Assembly: GCA_016432725.1 (NCBI GenBank)
Contig: JACJDG010000003.1
Span: 4,990,001-5,054,000, forward strand
DNA length: 64,000 bases
Direction of reading: 5' to 3'
Source: Streptomyces sp. DHE7-1
Lineage (GTDB): Bacteria > Actinomycetota > Actinomycetes > Streptomycetales > Streptomycetaceae
Under the pieces are notes generated by a model that did not search any database, had not been told where the DNA came from, and saw nothing but the letters and a program-made list of their open reading frames with translations. Shown in pieces: positions 18,485 through 27,955 of this stretch. The translations under genes were made by a program, and so were the position numbers. The first letter of the stretch is position 1. Every line of letters begins with the position of its first letter.

Positions 18485-20293
18485 ATGAAGTCGTTCAGCT
18501 CGCGCAGAGCGCAGGCCATCGTCGTCGCCATAGCGGCCGGCTCCCTCGCGCTCACCGGGTGCTCCGAGAACAAGGGGGGCAACTCCGGGCAGGACTCGAA
18601 GAAGGACCAGCAGCAGGCGTCGGTCCAGTCCAAGGCGGTCACCTACGCCGACGCCGCCGGCTCGACCGGTCCGGCCGAGGACGTCGCCGGTGCCCAGAGT
18701 GGCGGCACCATCACGGTCTACCAGGAGGCGGGCCTCTCGCACCTGGACCCGGGCCAGATCTACGTCTCCGACGCCGGTCAGGTCGCCAACCTGCTGTTCC
18801 GTCGCCTGACGCAGTTCAAGGAGGACGGCAAGGGCGGCGTCTCGGTCGTGGGCGACCTCGCCACCGACGCGGGCAAGATGTCCGACGGCGGCAAGACCTG
18901 GACGTTCACCCTGAAGGACGGCGTCAAGGACGCCAAGGGCAACGCCATCACGTCCGACGACGTCCGCCACACCGTCGAGCGCCAGTTCGCCAAGTTCATC
19001 TTCGACGGCCCGCCCTACCTGCACGACTGGCTGGCCGGCAAGAAGTACACGGGCAAGTACCGCGAGCTGCTGCCCGGCGGCGGCTTCGACGGCAAGCACC
19101 TGCCGAAGTCCATCCTGGACACGCCGGACGACAAGACCGTCGTCTTCCACTTCGACCAGGCCCGTCCGGACCTGCCGCAGACGCTGGCCATGGCCGGCTA
19201 CGGCATCGTCCCCAAGAAGGACGACACGAAGGAGAAGTACGACACGGCCCCGGTCGCCACCGGCCCGTACAAGATCCAGTCGTACAAGAACGGCAAGTCC
19301 CTGGTGCTCGTCAAGAACACCAACTGGGACCCGAAGACCGACTCCGTGCGTCACCAGTACGTCGACGGCTGGAACTTCCAGTTCGGCGTGACCGAGTCGA
19401 CCCAGACCAAGCGTCTGATCGCCGACCAGGGCAACGACAAGAACGCCATCCAGCTCACCGGCGGTGTCGAGGCCACGCAGATCCAGGACGTCATCAAGAA
19501 CCCGGCCGTCAGCAAGCGCACGGTCAAGGGCTACCAGCCCTACGTGATGCAGCTGTCGTTCAACCTGGACCGCGTGAAGAACGTGAAGGTCCGCAAGGCC
19601 ATCACGTACGCCGTCAACTCGAAGTCGCTCATCGCCGGTGAGGGCGGTGTCTACGGCGGTGACGTGGCCCCGAACTACTTCGCCCCGACCCTGCCGGGCT
19701 ACGAGGCCAAGTACGACCCGTACGGCCGTCTGAAGGCGCCGCAGGGCAACATCGAGAAGGCCAAGGAGCTCCTCAAGGGCGTCCCGGCGGCCGACAAGAA
19801 GGTCGTCTTCGCCTACGGCAACAGCGAGAACGGTCAGAAGCGCAAGGTCGCCATCGAGGACGCCCTCTCCAAGGTCGGCTTCGACGTCGTCTCCAAGGAG
19901 GTCGACGCGGCGAGCTACTACGAGCAGATCGGCAAGCTCGACAACCCGTACGACATGTACGTCACGGGCTGGGGCCAGGACTGGCCGAGTGCCTCCACCG
20001 TGGTGACCCCGGTCTACGACGGCACGCAGGTCGCGGACGGTTCGCCGAACTACTCGCACGTCAAGGACGCGAAGCTCGACGGCCTCATCCAGAAGGCTCT
20101 GTCCCAGAAGCCGACCGAGGCCGCGGCCACGTGGAAGGAAGCCCAGCACTACATGCTGGAGGACCTCGTCCCGGCGGCTCCGCTGTGGTACACCAAGCAG
20201 TTCCAGCTCTCGGGCTCCAACGTGGGCGGCGCCCGCTACGGCTCGGTGTCGAGCCTCATCGACATCAACCAGCTGTACCTGAAGAAGTCGTAA
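18485..20293 (+). CDS. bldKB: BldKB-type oligopeptide-binding lipoprotein
   Basis: ATG 18485, preceded by AGGTAGGTG. The 602-residue protein starts with a signal peptide and lipobox LALTGC, then a Ser/Gly/Gln-rich linker. The family-5 solute-binding fold is seen from GGTITVYQEAGLSHLDPGQ onward, with VGDLATDAGKMSDGGKTWTF, VATGPYKIQSY and DMYVTGWGQDWP. It captures extracellular oligopeptides and delivers them to BldKA/BldKC. In S. coelicolor BldKB is reported as a receptor needed for the signalling cascade that starts aerial growth (established for the homologue, not visible here). A hairpin directly after the stop may favour its expression over that of downstream genes. Confidence 0.88.
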   Translation: MKSFSSRRAQAIVVAIAAGSLALTGCSENKGGNSGQDSKKDQQQASVQSKAVTYADAAGSTGPAEDVAGAQSGGTITVYQEAGLSHLDPGQIYVSDAGQVANLLFRRLTQFKEDGKGGVSVVGDLATDAGKMSDGGKTWTFTLKDGVKDAKGNAITSDDVRHTVERQFAKFIFDGPPYLHDWLAGKKYTGKYRELLPGGGFDGKHLPKSILDTPDDKTVVFHFDQARPDLPQTLAMAGYGIVPKKDDTKEKYDTAPVATGPYKIQSYKNGKSLVLVKNTNWDPKTDSVRHQYVDGWNFQFGVTESTQTKRLIADQGNDKNAIQLTGGVEATQIQDVIKNPAVSKRTVKGYQPYVMQLSFNLDRVKNVKVRKAITYAVNSKSLIAGEGGVYGGDVAPNYFAPTLPGYEAKYDPYGRLKAPQGNIEKAKELLKGVPAADKKVVFAYGNSENGQKRKVAIEDALSKVGFDVVSKEVDAASYYEQIGKLDNPYDMYVTGWGQDWPSASTVVTPVYDGTQVADGSPNYSHVKDAKLDGLIQKALSQKPTEAAATWKEAQHYMLEDLVPAAPLWYTKQFQLSGSNVGGARYGSVSSLIDINQLYLKKS

Positions 20294-20309
20294 CTCTCTA
20301 CGGCTGAAC

Positions 20310-20343
20310 GCGGGGACGCGCACCAGGCGGAGCGCGTCCCCGC
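20310..20343 (+). terminator. Strong hairpin between bldKB and bldKC (attenuator or 3'-end stabiliser)
   Basis: Perfect 12-base inverted repeat GCGGGGACGCGC (20310-20321) and GCGCGTCCCCGC (20332-20343) with a ten-base loop, lying 17 bases after the bldKB stop. There is no T-run. In binding-protein-dependent importers such hairpins often protect the upstream transcript, or partly stop transcription, so the binding protein is made in excess. Confidence 0.75.
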
Positions 20344-20392
20344 ACCTCCGTGAAACCTCCCTTTCGTCTCCGCAGAGAGCAGCCCTCCCGCC

Positions 20393-21370
20393 ATGCTTCA
20401 GTTCATCCTCCGGCGCACGGTCGGTGCCGTCGTCACTCTGTTCCTCATCGGCGCCGTCACCTTCTTCCTTTTCGTGGCCGCGCCCTCCGACTACGCCTCC
20501 CTGGCCTGTGGCAAGGACTGCTCTCCTCAGCGGCTGGAGGACATCCGCCAGGCCCTCGGTCTCAACCTCCCCATCGCCCAGCAGTTCTGGGACTTCATGT
20601 CCGGCATCTTCGTCGGCCGTGACTTCCCGACCGGTCACTGCGCCGCCCCGTGCCTCGGCCAGTCGTTCTACTCGGGCGAGATGGTCTGGTCGACGATCAT
20701 GGACCGCTTCCCGACCACGCTGACGCTCACCGCCGGCGGTGCGGTCGTCTTCCTCGTGGTCGGTGTGGGAGCCGGCATGATCGCCGCGTACAAGCGCGGC
20801 TCCTTCGTCGACAAGGCCGCCACCGGCGCCTCGATGGTGCTCAGCTCGTTCCAGATCTACCTCCTCGGCCCGATCGTCCTGTGGATCTTCGTCTACAGCA
20901 CCGGCTGGATGGAGAACCCCGGGTACGTCCCGATCACCCAGGACCCCTGGGGCTGGTTCGTCGGCATGCTGCTGCCGACCCTGGTGATGGCCTCGATCTT
21001 CACCGCGCAGTACACCCGTATGGCGCGCTCCTCGATGATCGAGCAGCTCGCCGAGGAGCACGTGCGCACCGCCCGCGCCAAGGGCATGTCGCGCAAGTAC
21101 GTCTTCTTCCGCTACGCCTGGCGTGGCGCGCTCATCCCGATCGTCACCGTCCTCGGCATCGACCTGAGCAGCATGCTCGGCGGTGCCGTCGTCACCGAGC
21201 TGACCTTCTCCCTGCAGGGCATCGGCCGCCTCGCCGTGGACGGCGCGATCCACAAGGACCTCCCCCAGACCATGGGCGTCATGCTGTTCGGTGCCTTCTT
21301 CATCCTGATCTTCAACATCCTCACCGACATCGCGTACGCCTGGATCGACCCGCGCGTCCGGCTCTCCTAG
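20393..21370 (+). CDS. bldKC: BldKC-type oligopeptide ABC transporter permease (DppB/OppB family)
   Basis: ATG 20393; the upstream ribosome site is weak (GAGAGCAG), so it may depend on coupling to the earlier genes. The 325-residue protein begins with the DppB-like MLQFILRRTVGAVVTLFLIG helix and has an external loop with cysteines (LACGKDCSP, GHCAAPCLG). The coupling loop is EEHVRTARAKGMSRKYVFFR, the motif that contacts the ATPases. It has six predicted membrane helices. It pairs with BldKA as the second pore subunit. The cysteine-bearing loop is longer than in E. coli DppB but common in actinobacterial peptide permeases. Confidence 0.87.
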   Translation: MLQFILRRTVGAVVTLFLIGAVTFFLFVAAPSDYASLACGKDCSPQRLEDIRQALGLNLPIAQQFWDFMSGIFVGRDFPTGHCAAPCLGQSFYSGEMVWSTIMDRFPTTLTLTAGGAVVFLVVGVGAGMIAAYKRGSFVDKAATGASMVLSSFQIYLLGPIVLWIFVYSTGWMENPGYVPITQDPWGWFVGMLLPTLVMASIFTAQYTRMARSSMIEQLAEEHVRTARAKGMSRKYVFFRYAWRGALIPIVTVLGIDLSSMLGGAVVTELTFSLQGIGRLAVDGAIHKDLPQTMGVMLFGAFFILIFNILTDIAYAWIDPRVRLS

Positions 21371-21385
21371 GAAGAACGAACCACC

Positions 21386-22447
21386 GTGACCACACTGACC
21401 AAGACCGAGGACGCGTCGGCCCCGACCGGTCCGGAGAGCTTCCTCTCGGTGCGCGATCTGAAGGTGCAGTTCTCCACCGAGGACGGCATCGTCAAGGCGG
21501 TCGACGGCCTCTCCTTCGACGTCGAGCGCGGCAAGACCCTGGGCATCGTCGGCGAGTCCGGCTCCGGCAAGTCCGTCACCAACCTGACGGTCCTGGGCCT
21601 GCACAACCCGCGGACCTCCACCGTCGACGGCGAGATCGTCCTCGACGGCAAGGAGCTCGTCACCGCCGGCGAGCGGGAGCTCGAGCGGCTCCGCGGCAAC
21701 AAGATGGCGATGATCTTCCAGGACCCGCTGACCGCGCTGTCGCCGTTCTACACGGTGGGCCGCCAGCTGTCCGAGCCGTTCATGAAGCACCGCGGCGCCT
21801 CCAAGAAGGAGGCCAAGGACCGGGCCATCCAGATGCTGGAGAAGGTCGGGATCCCGCAGCCCAAGGTCCGCTTCGACGACTACCCGCACCAGTTCTCCGG
21901 CGGTATGCGCCAGCGCGCGATGATCGCCATGGCGCTGATGTGCGACCCCGAGCTGCTGATCGCCGACGAGCCGACCACCGCGCTGGACGTGACGGTGCAG
22001 GCGCAGATCCTCGACCTGCTCAAGGACCTCCAGCAGGAGTTCGGCTCCGCGATCATCTTCATCACCCACGACCTCGGCGTCATCTCCCACATGGCGGACG
22101 ACCTGCTGGTGATGTACGCGGGCCGGGCCGTGGAGCGCGGCAGCGTCCGCGAGGTGCTGCACGAGCCGAAGCACCCCTACACCTGGGGCCTGCTCAGCTC
22201 GATGCCGCGTCTGGACAGCGACCTCGACCAGCACCTGACGCCGATCCCCGGCAGCCCGCCCTCGCTGCTCAACCCGCCCGCCGGGTGCCGCTTCCACCCG
22301 CGCTGCGCGTTCAAGGAAGAGGTGCAGGGCAACCTCTGCTCGGAGGTGCGCCCGCCGCTCGCCGACGGTCGCGCGGCCGCGTGCCACCTCACGGCCGAGC
22401 AGAAGCAGACCATCTTCATCGACAAGATCCAGCCCCGGCTGCGCTAG
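21386..22447 (+). CDS. bldKD: BldKD-type oligopeptide ABC transporter ATPase (DppD/OppD family)
   Basis: GTG 21386, 15 bases after bldKC. The 353-residue ATPase has Walker A GESGSGKS, Q-loop IFQDPLTALSP, signature FSGGMRQR, Walker B LLIADEPT and the H-loop ITHDLG. At the C-terminus is the oligopeptide/dipeptide-specific segment with cysteines in PPAGCRFHPRCAF and AACHL, which in OppD/DppD homologues binds an iron-sulfur cluster. It energises import through BldKA/BldKC as a heterodimer with BldKE. Frame and length are intact. Confidence 0.9.
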   Translation: MTTLTKTEDASAPTGPESFLSVRDLKVQFSTEDGIVKAVDGLSFDVERGKTLGIVGESGSGKSVTNLTVLGLHNPRTSTVDGEIVLDGKELVTAGERELERLRGNKMAMIFQDPLTALSPFYTVGRQLSEPFMKHRGASKKEAKDRAIQMLEKVGIPQPKVRFDDYPHQFSGGMRQRAMIAMALMCDPELLIADEPTTALDVTVQAQILDLLKDLQQEFGSAIIFITHDLGVISHMADDLLVMYAGRAVERGSVREVLHEPKHPYTWGLLSSMPRLDSDLDQHLTPIPGSPPSLLNPPAGCRFHPRCAFKEEVQGNLCSEVRPPLADGRAAACHLTAEQKQTIFIDKIQPRLR

Positions 22448-22460
22448 GGAGAACTGAGAC

Positions 22461-23581
22461 ATGAGCGACAACCTCACCCTCCCCGCACAGCAGGACACCT
22501 CCGGCGCGCCGGCGGAGACGCTGCTCGAGGTCAAGGGCCTCACGAAGCACTTCCCGATCTACGGCGGCTTCCCGATCAAGCGTCGGGTCGGCGCGGTGCA
22601 GGCCGTCGACGGCATCGACCTCACGGTCGGCGTCGGCGAGAGCGTCGGCCTGGTCGGCGAGTCCGGCTGCGGCAAGTCGACCACGGGCCGGCTCATCACC
22701 CGGCTGCTGGAGCCGACCGCCGGCTCGATCACCTACGCGGGGCAGGACATCACCCATGCCTCGCGCCGGCAGATCGCGCCCGTGCGGTCCGAGATCCAGA
22801 TGATCTTCCAGGACCCGTACTCCTCGCTGAACCCGCGCCAGACCGTCGGCTCGATCATCAAGTCGCCGATGGAGGTCAACGGGATCGAGCCGGACGGCGG
22901 CCGGGAGAAGAAGGTCCGGGAGCTGCTCGAGCTCGTCGGCCTCAACCCGGAGCACTACAACCGCTTCCCGCACGAGTTCTCCGGCGGTCAGCGTCAGCGC
23001 ATCGGCGTCGCCCGCGCGCTGGCCCTGAACCCGAAGCTGATCGTGGCGGACGAGCCGGTCTCCGCGCTGGACGTCTCCATCCAGGCGCAGGTGGTGAACC
23101 TGCTCCAGGAGGTCCAGCGGGAACTGGGCATCGCCTTCCTGTTCATCGCCCACGACCTCGCCGTGGTCCGGCACTTCTCGCAGCGCGTCGCGGTGATGTA
23201 CCTCGGCAAGATCGTCGAGGTCGGCGACCGCGAGTCGATCTACAACCGGCCGCGCCACCCCTACACGCACGCCCTGCTGTCGGCCGTGCCGGAGGTCGGC
23301 GTCGACGCGGAGACCGCGGACCGGGAGCGCATCCGGCTCTCCGGCGACGTCCCGTCGCCGATCCACCCGCCGTCCGGCTGCCGCTTCCGCACCCGCTGCT
23401 GGAAGGCGCAGGACAAGTGCGCGACGGAGGAGCCGCCGCTGGTGCAGATCTCCGGCAACCGCGGCGGTCACCTGACGGCCTGCCACTTCCGGAGGACCCG
23501 ACGACCGAGGCCCGTGACGAGGACATCGTCATGGACCCGGCGCTGGTGGCGCTGGAGGAGAGCGAGACCCCGGAGGCCTAG
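22461..23581 (+). CDS. bldKE: BldKE-type oligopeptide ABC transporter ATPase (DppF/OppF family), frameshift near the C-terminus
   Basis: ATG 22461, preceded by GGGAGAACTGAG. It has Walker A GESGCGKS, Q-loop IFQDPYSSLNP, signature FSGGQRQR, Walker B LIVADEPVSALD, H-loop FIAHDLAVV, and the C-terminal PPSGCRFRTRCW. The frame is normal up to LTACHF. There one C seems missing (CTTCCGGAGG at ~23487); restoring it gives an acidic tail (PEDPTTEARDEDIVMDPAL) ending at TAG 23579-23581, 373 residues. As written the frame runs to 23603 with an Arg-rich tail. All catalytic parts lie before the break. The repaired stop overlaps the stop of the converging methyltransferase gene in CTAG. Confidence 0.87.
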
Positions 23582-24316
23582 GAAGCCGCCCGGGCCACGG
23601 TGATGATCTCGGGGCCGGCGGGGTCAGTGGCCCCCGCCGCCAGTCCCCGTAGCGCTCGGCGACGGCCAGCCCGGCCTCGCCGAGGAAGCCGTCCAGGGCG
23701 TCGGTGCCGAGGAACCGCAGGGTGCTGCGGCACACCAGCGGCCGGTCCCACCGGGCGCCCGCATAGGTCTCAGTGAATCCGAGCCGGTCCCCGACGGGGC
23801 CGGCTCGGCGTCGTGCCACACCTTCACGAGGCCGCCGTCCCCGTCGGGGATCTCGTACACCTTCTCCGGCGTCCAGCGCTCCCAGGCGCGGGCCGCCGGA
23901 TTCCGCGTCTCGAAGACGAACCGGCCGCCCTCGGCGAGCGCCCGCCGGACCCCGCGCAGGCAACCGCGCACGTCCTCGTCGCCGAGCAGTTCCTGGAAGG
24001 CGTGACCGGTCATCACGACCAGGTCGAACGCCCCTTCCCAGCGGTGCGTCGCGAAGTCCCCGAGCACCCATTCGACCGCCGGCTCGGCCCGCCGCGCCTG
24101 TACGAGCATGGCGGCGGCCGGATCCATGCCGGTGAGCCGGCCCCGGTGCCCCGCGTCCCGTGCGCCGCGCAGCAGCCGGCCGGTCCCGCAGCCGACGTCC
24201 AGGACCGTCTCCGCCTCCATGACGAGTCCCAGGTAGAAGTCGTCGGACGGGCCCCAGGCGTTCAACCTGTCGTACAGCGAGGCGAGTTCCATGTCGGCGA
24301 ATACGCGATCGACCAT
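23578..24316 (-). CDS. SAM-dependent class I methyltransferase, two frameshifts as sequenced
   Basis: ATG 24316 (MVDRVFADMELASLYDRLN). The Rossmann core is clear: motif I TVLDVGCGTGRLLRGA (SAM binding), acidic LTGMDPAAAMLVQAR, and FDLVVMTGHAFQELLGD. Breaks at ~23790 and ~23632 each fit one missing base; the continuation ETYAGARWDRPLVCRSTL and then EIITVARAAS gives 246 residues ending at TAG on the minus strand (23578). It is similar to UbiE/YcgJ-like small-molecule methyltransferases; the acceptor is unknown. It is convergent with bldKE and divergent from the second peptide importer, with ~120 bases between the starts. Confidence 0.75.
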
Positions 24317-24436
24317 GCCGTGAGTCTGCCTCCTGATCCGCCGATCAGTAAGGGGATCGCGGAATCCACCGCGCGGCGTGAGTTTTATATTCCTTTTCAT
24401 GTGATATGTCTGATTGCGTATCAGGAGGAGGTGCCG

Positions 24437-26055
24437 ATGCGCGGAGCCGGGCACGCCCGACGGGCCGCGGGCGCGGTGGTGCTGGCCCTCGTCGCGACGG
24501 CCTGCGGGGCGGCGCCGGCGGCGCGGGCGGCGCCGGGGTGCTGTCCTCCTCCTGGGGCGACCCGCAGAACCCGCTGGAGCCCGCCAACACCAACGAGGTG
24601 CAGGGCGGCAAGGTGCTCGACATGATCTTCCGCGGCCTGAAGCGGTACGACCCGAGGACCGGCCAGGCGAAGGACATGCTCGCCGAGAGCATCGAGACCA
24701 CGGACTCCACGAACTTCCGCGTCAGGGTCAGGGACGGCTGGACCTTCTCCAACGGGAGAAGGTGACCGCCAGATCCTTCGTGGACGCCTGGAACTATGGG
24801 GCGAGCCTGCGCCACAACCAGAAGAACGCGTATTTCTTCGGCTACATCGAGGGCTACGACAAGGTCCACCCCGACAGCGGCAAGCAGACCGCGGACACCC
24901 TGTCGGGGCTCCGGGTCACCGGCCCCTGACCTTCACCGTCAGGCTCAACCAGAAGTTCTCCAGCTTCCCCGACACCCTCGGCTACGTCGCCTTCGCCCCG
25001 CTGCCGAGGGCGTTCTTCACCCACCACGCGGCCTGGGTGGGCAAGCCGGTCGGCAACGGGCCGTACCGGGTCCGGTCGTACGTCAAGGGCTCCGCGATGG
25101 CCCTGGAGAAGTGGGACGCCTACCCGGGCCGGGACCGCGCGCTCAACGAGGGCGTGAGCCTGCTGGTCTACACCGACAACAACACCGCGTACACCGACGT
25201 GCTGGCCGGCAACCTCGACCTGGTCGACGACGTGCCCGCCACCCAGCTCAAGAACGTGCGGACCGACCTCGACGGCCGCTACATCAACACCCCGGCCGGC
25301 ATCCTGCAGACCCTCGCCTTCCCGTTCTACGACCCCAGGTGGAACACCGACGGAGCCCGCAAGGTGCGCACCGGCCTGTCCATGGCGATCAACCGCGCGC
25401 AGATCACCCGGACCCTCTTCCGCGGCACCCGCACCCCGGCCACCGACTGGACCTCCCCGGTCCTCGGCGCGAAGGGCGGCTACCAGTCCGGTCTGTGCGG
25501 CCACGCCTGCGACTACGACCCGGCGGCGCCAAGAAGCTGATCCAGGAGGGCGGCGGGATCCCCGGCGGGCAGCTGAAGATCACCTACAACGCGGACTCCG
25601 GCTCGCACAAGCAGTGGGTGGACGCCGTGTGCAACTCCATCAACAACGCCCTCGGCGACGACCGGGCCTGCGTCGGCAACCCGATCGGCACCTTCGCCGA
25701 CTTCCGCAGCCAGATCTCCCGGCACAAGATGCCCGGTCCCTTCCGGGCCGGCTGGCAGATGGACTACCCGTTGATCCAGAACTTCCTGCAGCCGCTGTAC
25801 TACACGGGAGCCTCGTCCAACGACGGCACGTGGTCGAACAAGCAGTTCGACCGTCTCGTCGACCGTGCCAACGCCGAGACCGACACCGCCCGCTCGGTCG
25901 CGCTCTTCCAGCAGGCCGAGGGCGTGGTGCGGGACAACATGGCCGCCATCCCGCTGTGGTACCAGAACGGCAGCGCCGGCTACACCGCGCGCCTGTCCCG
26001 CGTCGCGCTCAACCCCTTCAGCGTCCCGGTCTACAACGAGATCAAGGTCGGCTGA
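24437..26055 (+). pseudogene. Second oligopeptide-binding lipoprotein (SBP family 5), four frameshifts as sequenced
   Basis: ATG 24437 after CAGGAGGAGGTGCCG. The signal peptide ends in lipobox VATAC, followed by a Gly/Ala linker. The family-5 fold begins with VLSSSWGDPQNPLEPANTNE and shows VGNGPYRVRSY, RTGLSMAINRAQITRTL and AIPLWYQNG near the end. Single missing G/C bases at ~24505, ~24757, ~24925 and ~25527 are needed to join the pieces into 540 residues, the usual family length. It heads an operon with two permeases and two ATPases, so it would feed that importer. With four breaks the copy is non-functional as written; sequence error and real decay are both possible. Confidence 0.75.
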
Positions 26056-26061
26056 GCCGTC

Positions 26062-26985
26062 GTGGGGCGCTACGTGGTGAGGCGGCTGCTGCAGATGGTC
26101 CCGGTGTTCATCGGGGCCACGCTGCTGATCTTCCTGATGGTGAACGTCATGGGCGACCCCGTCGCCGGCCTGTGCGGCGAGCGGAGCTGCGACCCGGCGA
26201 CGGCGGCCCAGCTCAAGAAGGAGTTCGGCCTCGACAAGCCCCTGTGGCAGCAGTACCTGACCTACATGGGGAACGTCTTCACCGGGGACTTCGGGACGGC
26301 GTTCAACGGCCAGCCGGTCACCGAGCTGATGGCGACGGCGTTCCCGGTCACCGTCCGGCTGACGATCGTCGCGATCCTCTTCGAGATCGTCGTCGGTATC
26401 ACCCTGGGCGTCATCACCGGGCTGCGGCGCGGCCGGCCCGTCGACACCTCGGTGCTCGTCGTCACCCTCGTGGTCATCGCCGTGCCCACCTTCGTCACCG
26501 GTCTGCTGCTCCAGCTCCTGCTGGGCGTCGAGTGGGGCTGGATCAAACCCTCCGTCTCCCCGGCCGCTGCCTTCGACGAGCTGATCGTGCCCGGCCTGGT
26601 CCTCGCCTCCGTCTCCCTCGCCTACGTCACCCGGCTGACCCGCACCTCCATCGCCGAGAACAAGCGGGCCGACTACGTGCGCACCGCCGTCGCCAAGGGC
26701 CTGCCCCGGCGCCGGGTGATCACCCGGCACCTGCTGCGCAACTCCCTCATCCCCGTGGTCACCTTCATCGGCACCGACATCGGCGCGCTGATGGGCGGCG
26801 CCATCGTCACCGAGCGGATCTTCAACATCCACGGCGTCGGCTACCAGCTCTACCAGGGCATCCTGCGGCAGAACACCCAGACGGTCGTCGGCTTCGTGAC
26901 CGTGCTCGTGCTGGTCTTCCTGGTCGCCAACCTGCTCGTGGACCTGCTGTACGCCGTACTCGACCCGAGGATCCGCTATGCCTGA
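26062..26985 (+). CDS. Oligopeptide ABC transporter permease, DppB family (second importer)
   Basis: GTG 26062, seven bases after the binding-protein stop. This is the only gene of the second importer with a fully intact frame (307 residues). It starts with GRYVVRRLLQMVPVFIGATL, has an external region with GLCGERSCDPATA, and a coupling loop KRADYVRTAVAKGLPRRRVI followed by NSLIPVVTFIGTD. Six membrane helices are expected. It overlaps the next permease by eight bases (ATGCCTGA), so the two are probably translationally coupled. Confidence 0.9.
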   Translation: MGRYVVRRLLQMVPVFIGATLLIFLMVNVMGDPVAGLCGERSCDPATAAQLKKEFGLDKPLWQQYLTYMGNVFTGDFGTAFNGQPVTELMATAFPVTVRLTIVAILFEIVVGITLGVITGLRRGRPVDTSVLVVTLVVIAVPTFVTGLLLQLLLGVEWGWIKPSVSPAAAFDELIVPGLVLASVSLAYVTRLTRTSIAENKRADYVRTAVAKGLPRRRVITRHLLRNSLIPVVTFIGTDIGALMGGAIVTERIFNIHGVGYQLYQGILRQNTQTVVGFVTVLVLVFLVANLLVDLLYAVLDPRIRYA

Positions 26986-27955
26986 ACGGCGACCGGAGCA
27001 GGACGGCGCGATCGCCGGAACCGGCATGGGAGGCGCCATGGATCTCGCCACCAGCGAGGCCACCACGCTCGAGGAGCCCCGGGCGGCCGCGGCGGCGCGT
27101 CGGACACCGGCAGGCCGCGCTCGCTGTGGTCCGACGCCTGGCGGGACCTGCGCCGCAACCCGGTCTTCCTGGTCTCCGCCCTCGTCATCGTCTTCCTGGT
27201 CTTCATCTCCCTGTGGCCCTCGGCGATCGCCCCCGGCAGCCCCTGAGCTGCGACCTGGCCAAGGCCCAGGACGGCCCCGCGCCCGGCGCCCCCTTCGGGT
27301 ACGACGGCCAGGGCTGCAACGTCTACACCCGGACCGTGTACGGCGCCCGCACGTCCGTCACGGTCGGCGTCTGCGCCACACTCGGGGTCGCGCTGCTCGG
27401 GTCGGTGCTGGGCGCCCTGGCCGGGTTCTTCGGCGGGTGTGGGACTCGGTGCTCTCCCGGGGCACCGACATCTTCTTCGCCATCCCGGTCGTCCTCGGCG
27501 GTCTCGTCCTGCTCTCCGTGGTCACCAGCAACACGGTCTGGCCGGTCATCGGGTTCATGGTGCTGCTGGGCTGGCCGCAGATCTCCCGGATCGCGCGCGG
27601 CTCGGTCATCACCGTCCAGCAGAACGACTACGTCCAGGCGGCCCGCGCCCTCGGCGCCTCCCACTCCCGGATTCTGCTGCGGCACATCGCCCCGAACGCC
27701 GTCGCCCCGGTGATCGTCGTCGCGACCATCGCACTCGGCACGTACATCGCGCTGGAGGCGACCCTGTCCTACCTGGGCGTCGGCCTCAAGCCGCCCGCCG
27801 TCTCCTGGGGCATCGACATCTCCGCCGCCTCGCCCTACGTCCGCAACGCCCCCTACGCGCTGCTGTGGCCCGCGGGTGCCCTCGCCGTCACGGTCCTGGC
27901 CTTCATCATGCTCGGCGACGCGGTGCGCGACGCCCTCGACCCGAAGCTGAGGTGA
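26978..27955 (+). pseudogene. Oligopeptide ABC transporter permease, DppC family (second importer), three frameshifts
   Basis: ATG 26978 overlaps the end of the dppB-like gene. Pieces in three frames make one DppC protein of ~326 residues: a tail with PRSLWSDAWRDLRRNP, first helix VFLVSALVIVFLVFISLW, an external segment SCDLAKAQDGPAPGAPFGYD, TVYGARTSVTVGV, then the coupling loop NDYVQAARALGASHSRILLR. Breaks at ~27095, ~27238 and ~27436 each fit one missing G or C. The last 170 residues, holding the coupling loop and four helices, are in one frame. It would form the pore together with the preceding permease. Confidence 0.75.

Noticed and set aside
18326..22543. A 1400-codon open frame on the minus strand opposite bldK
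   Set aside because: It mirrors the codon pattern of the real genes; composition is Val/Leu/Asp/Arg/Gly-rich without any domain, while the plus strand has complete ABC transporter motifs.
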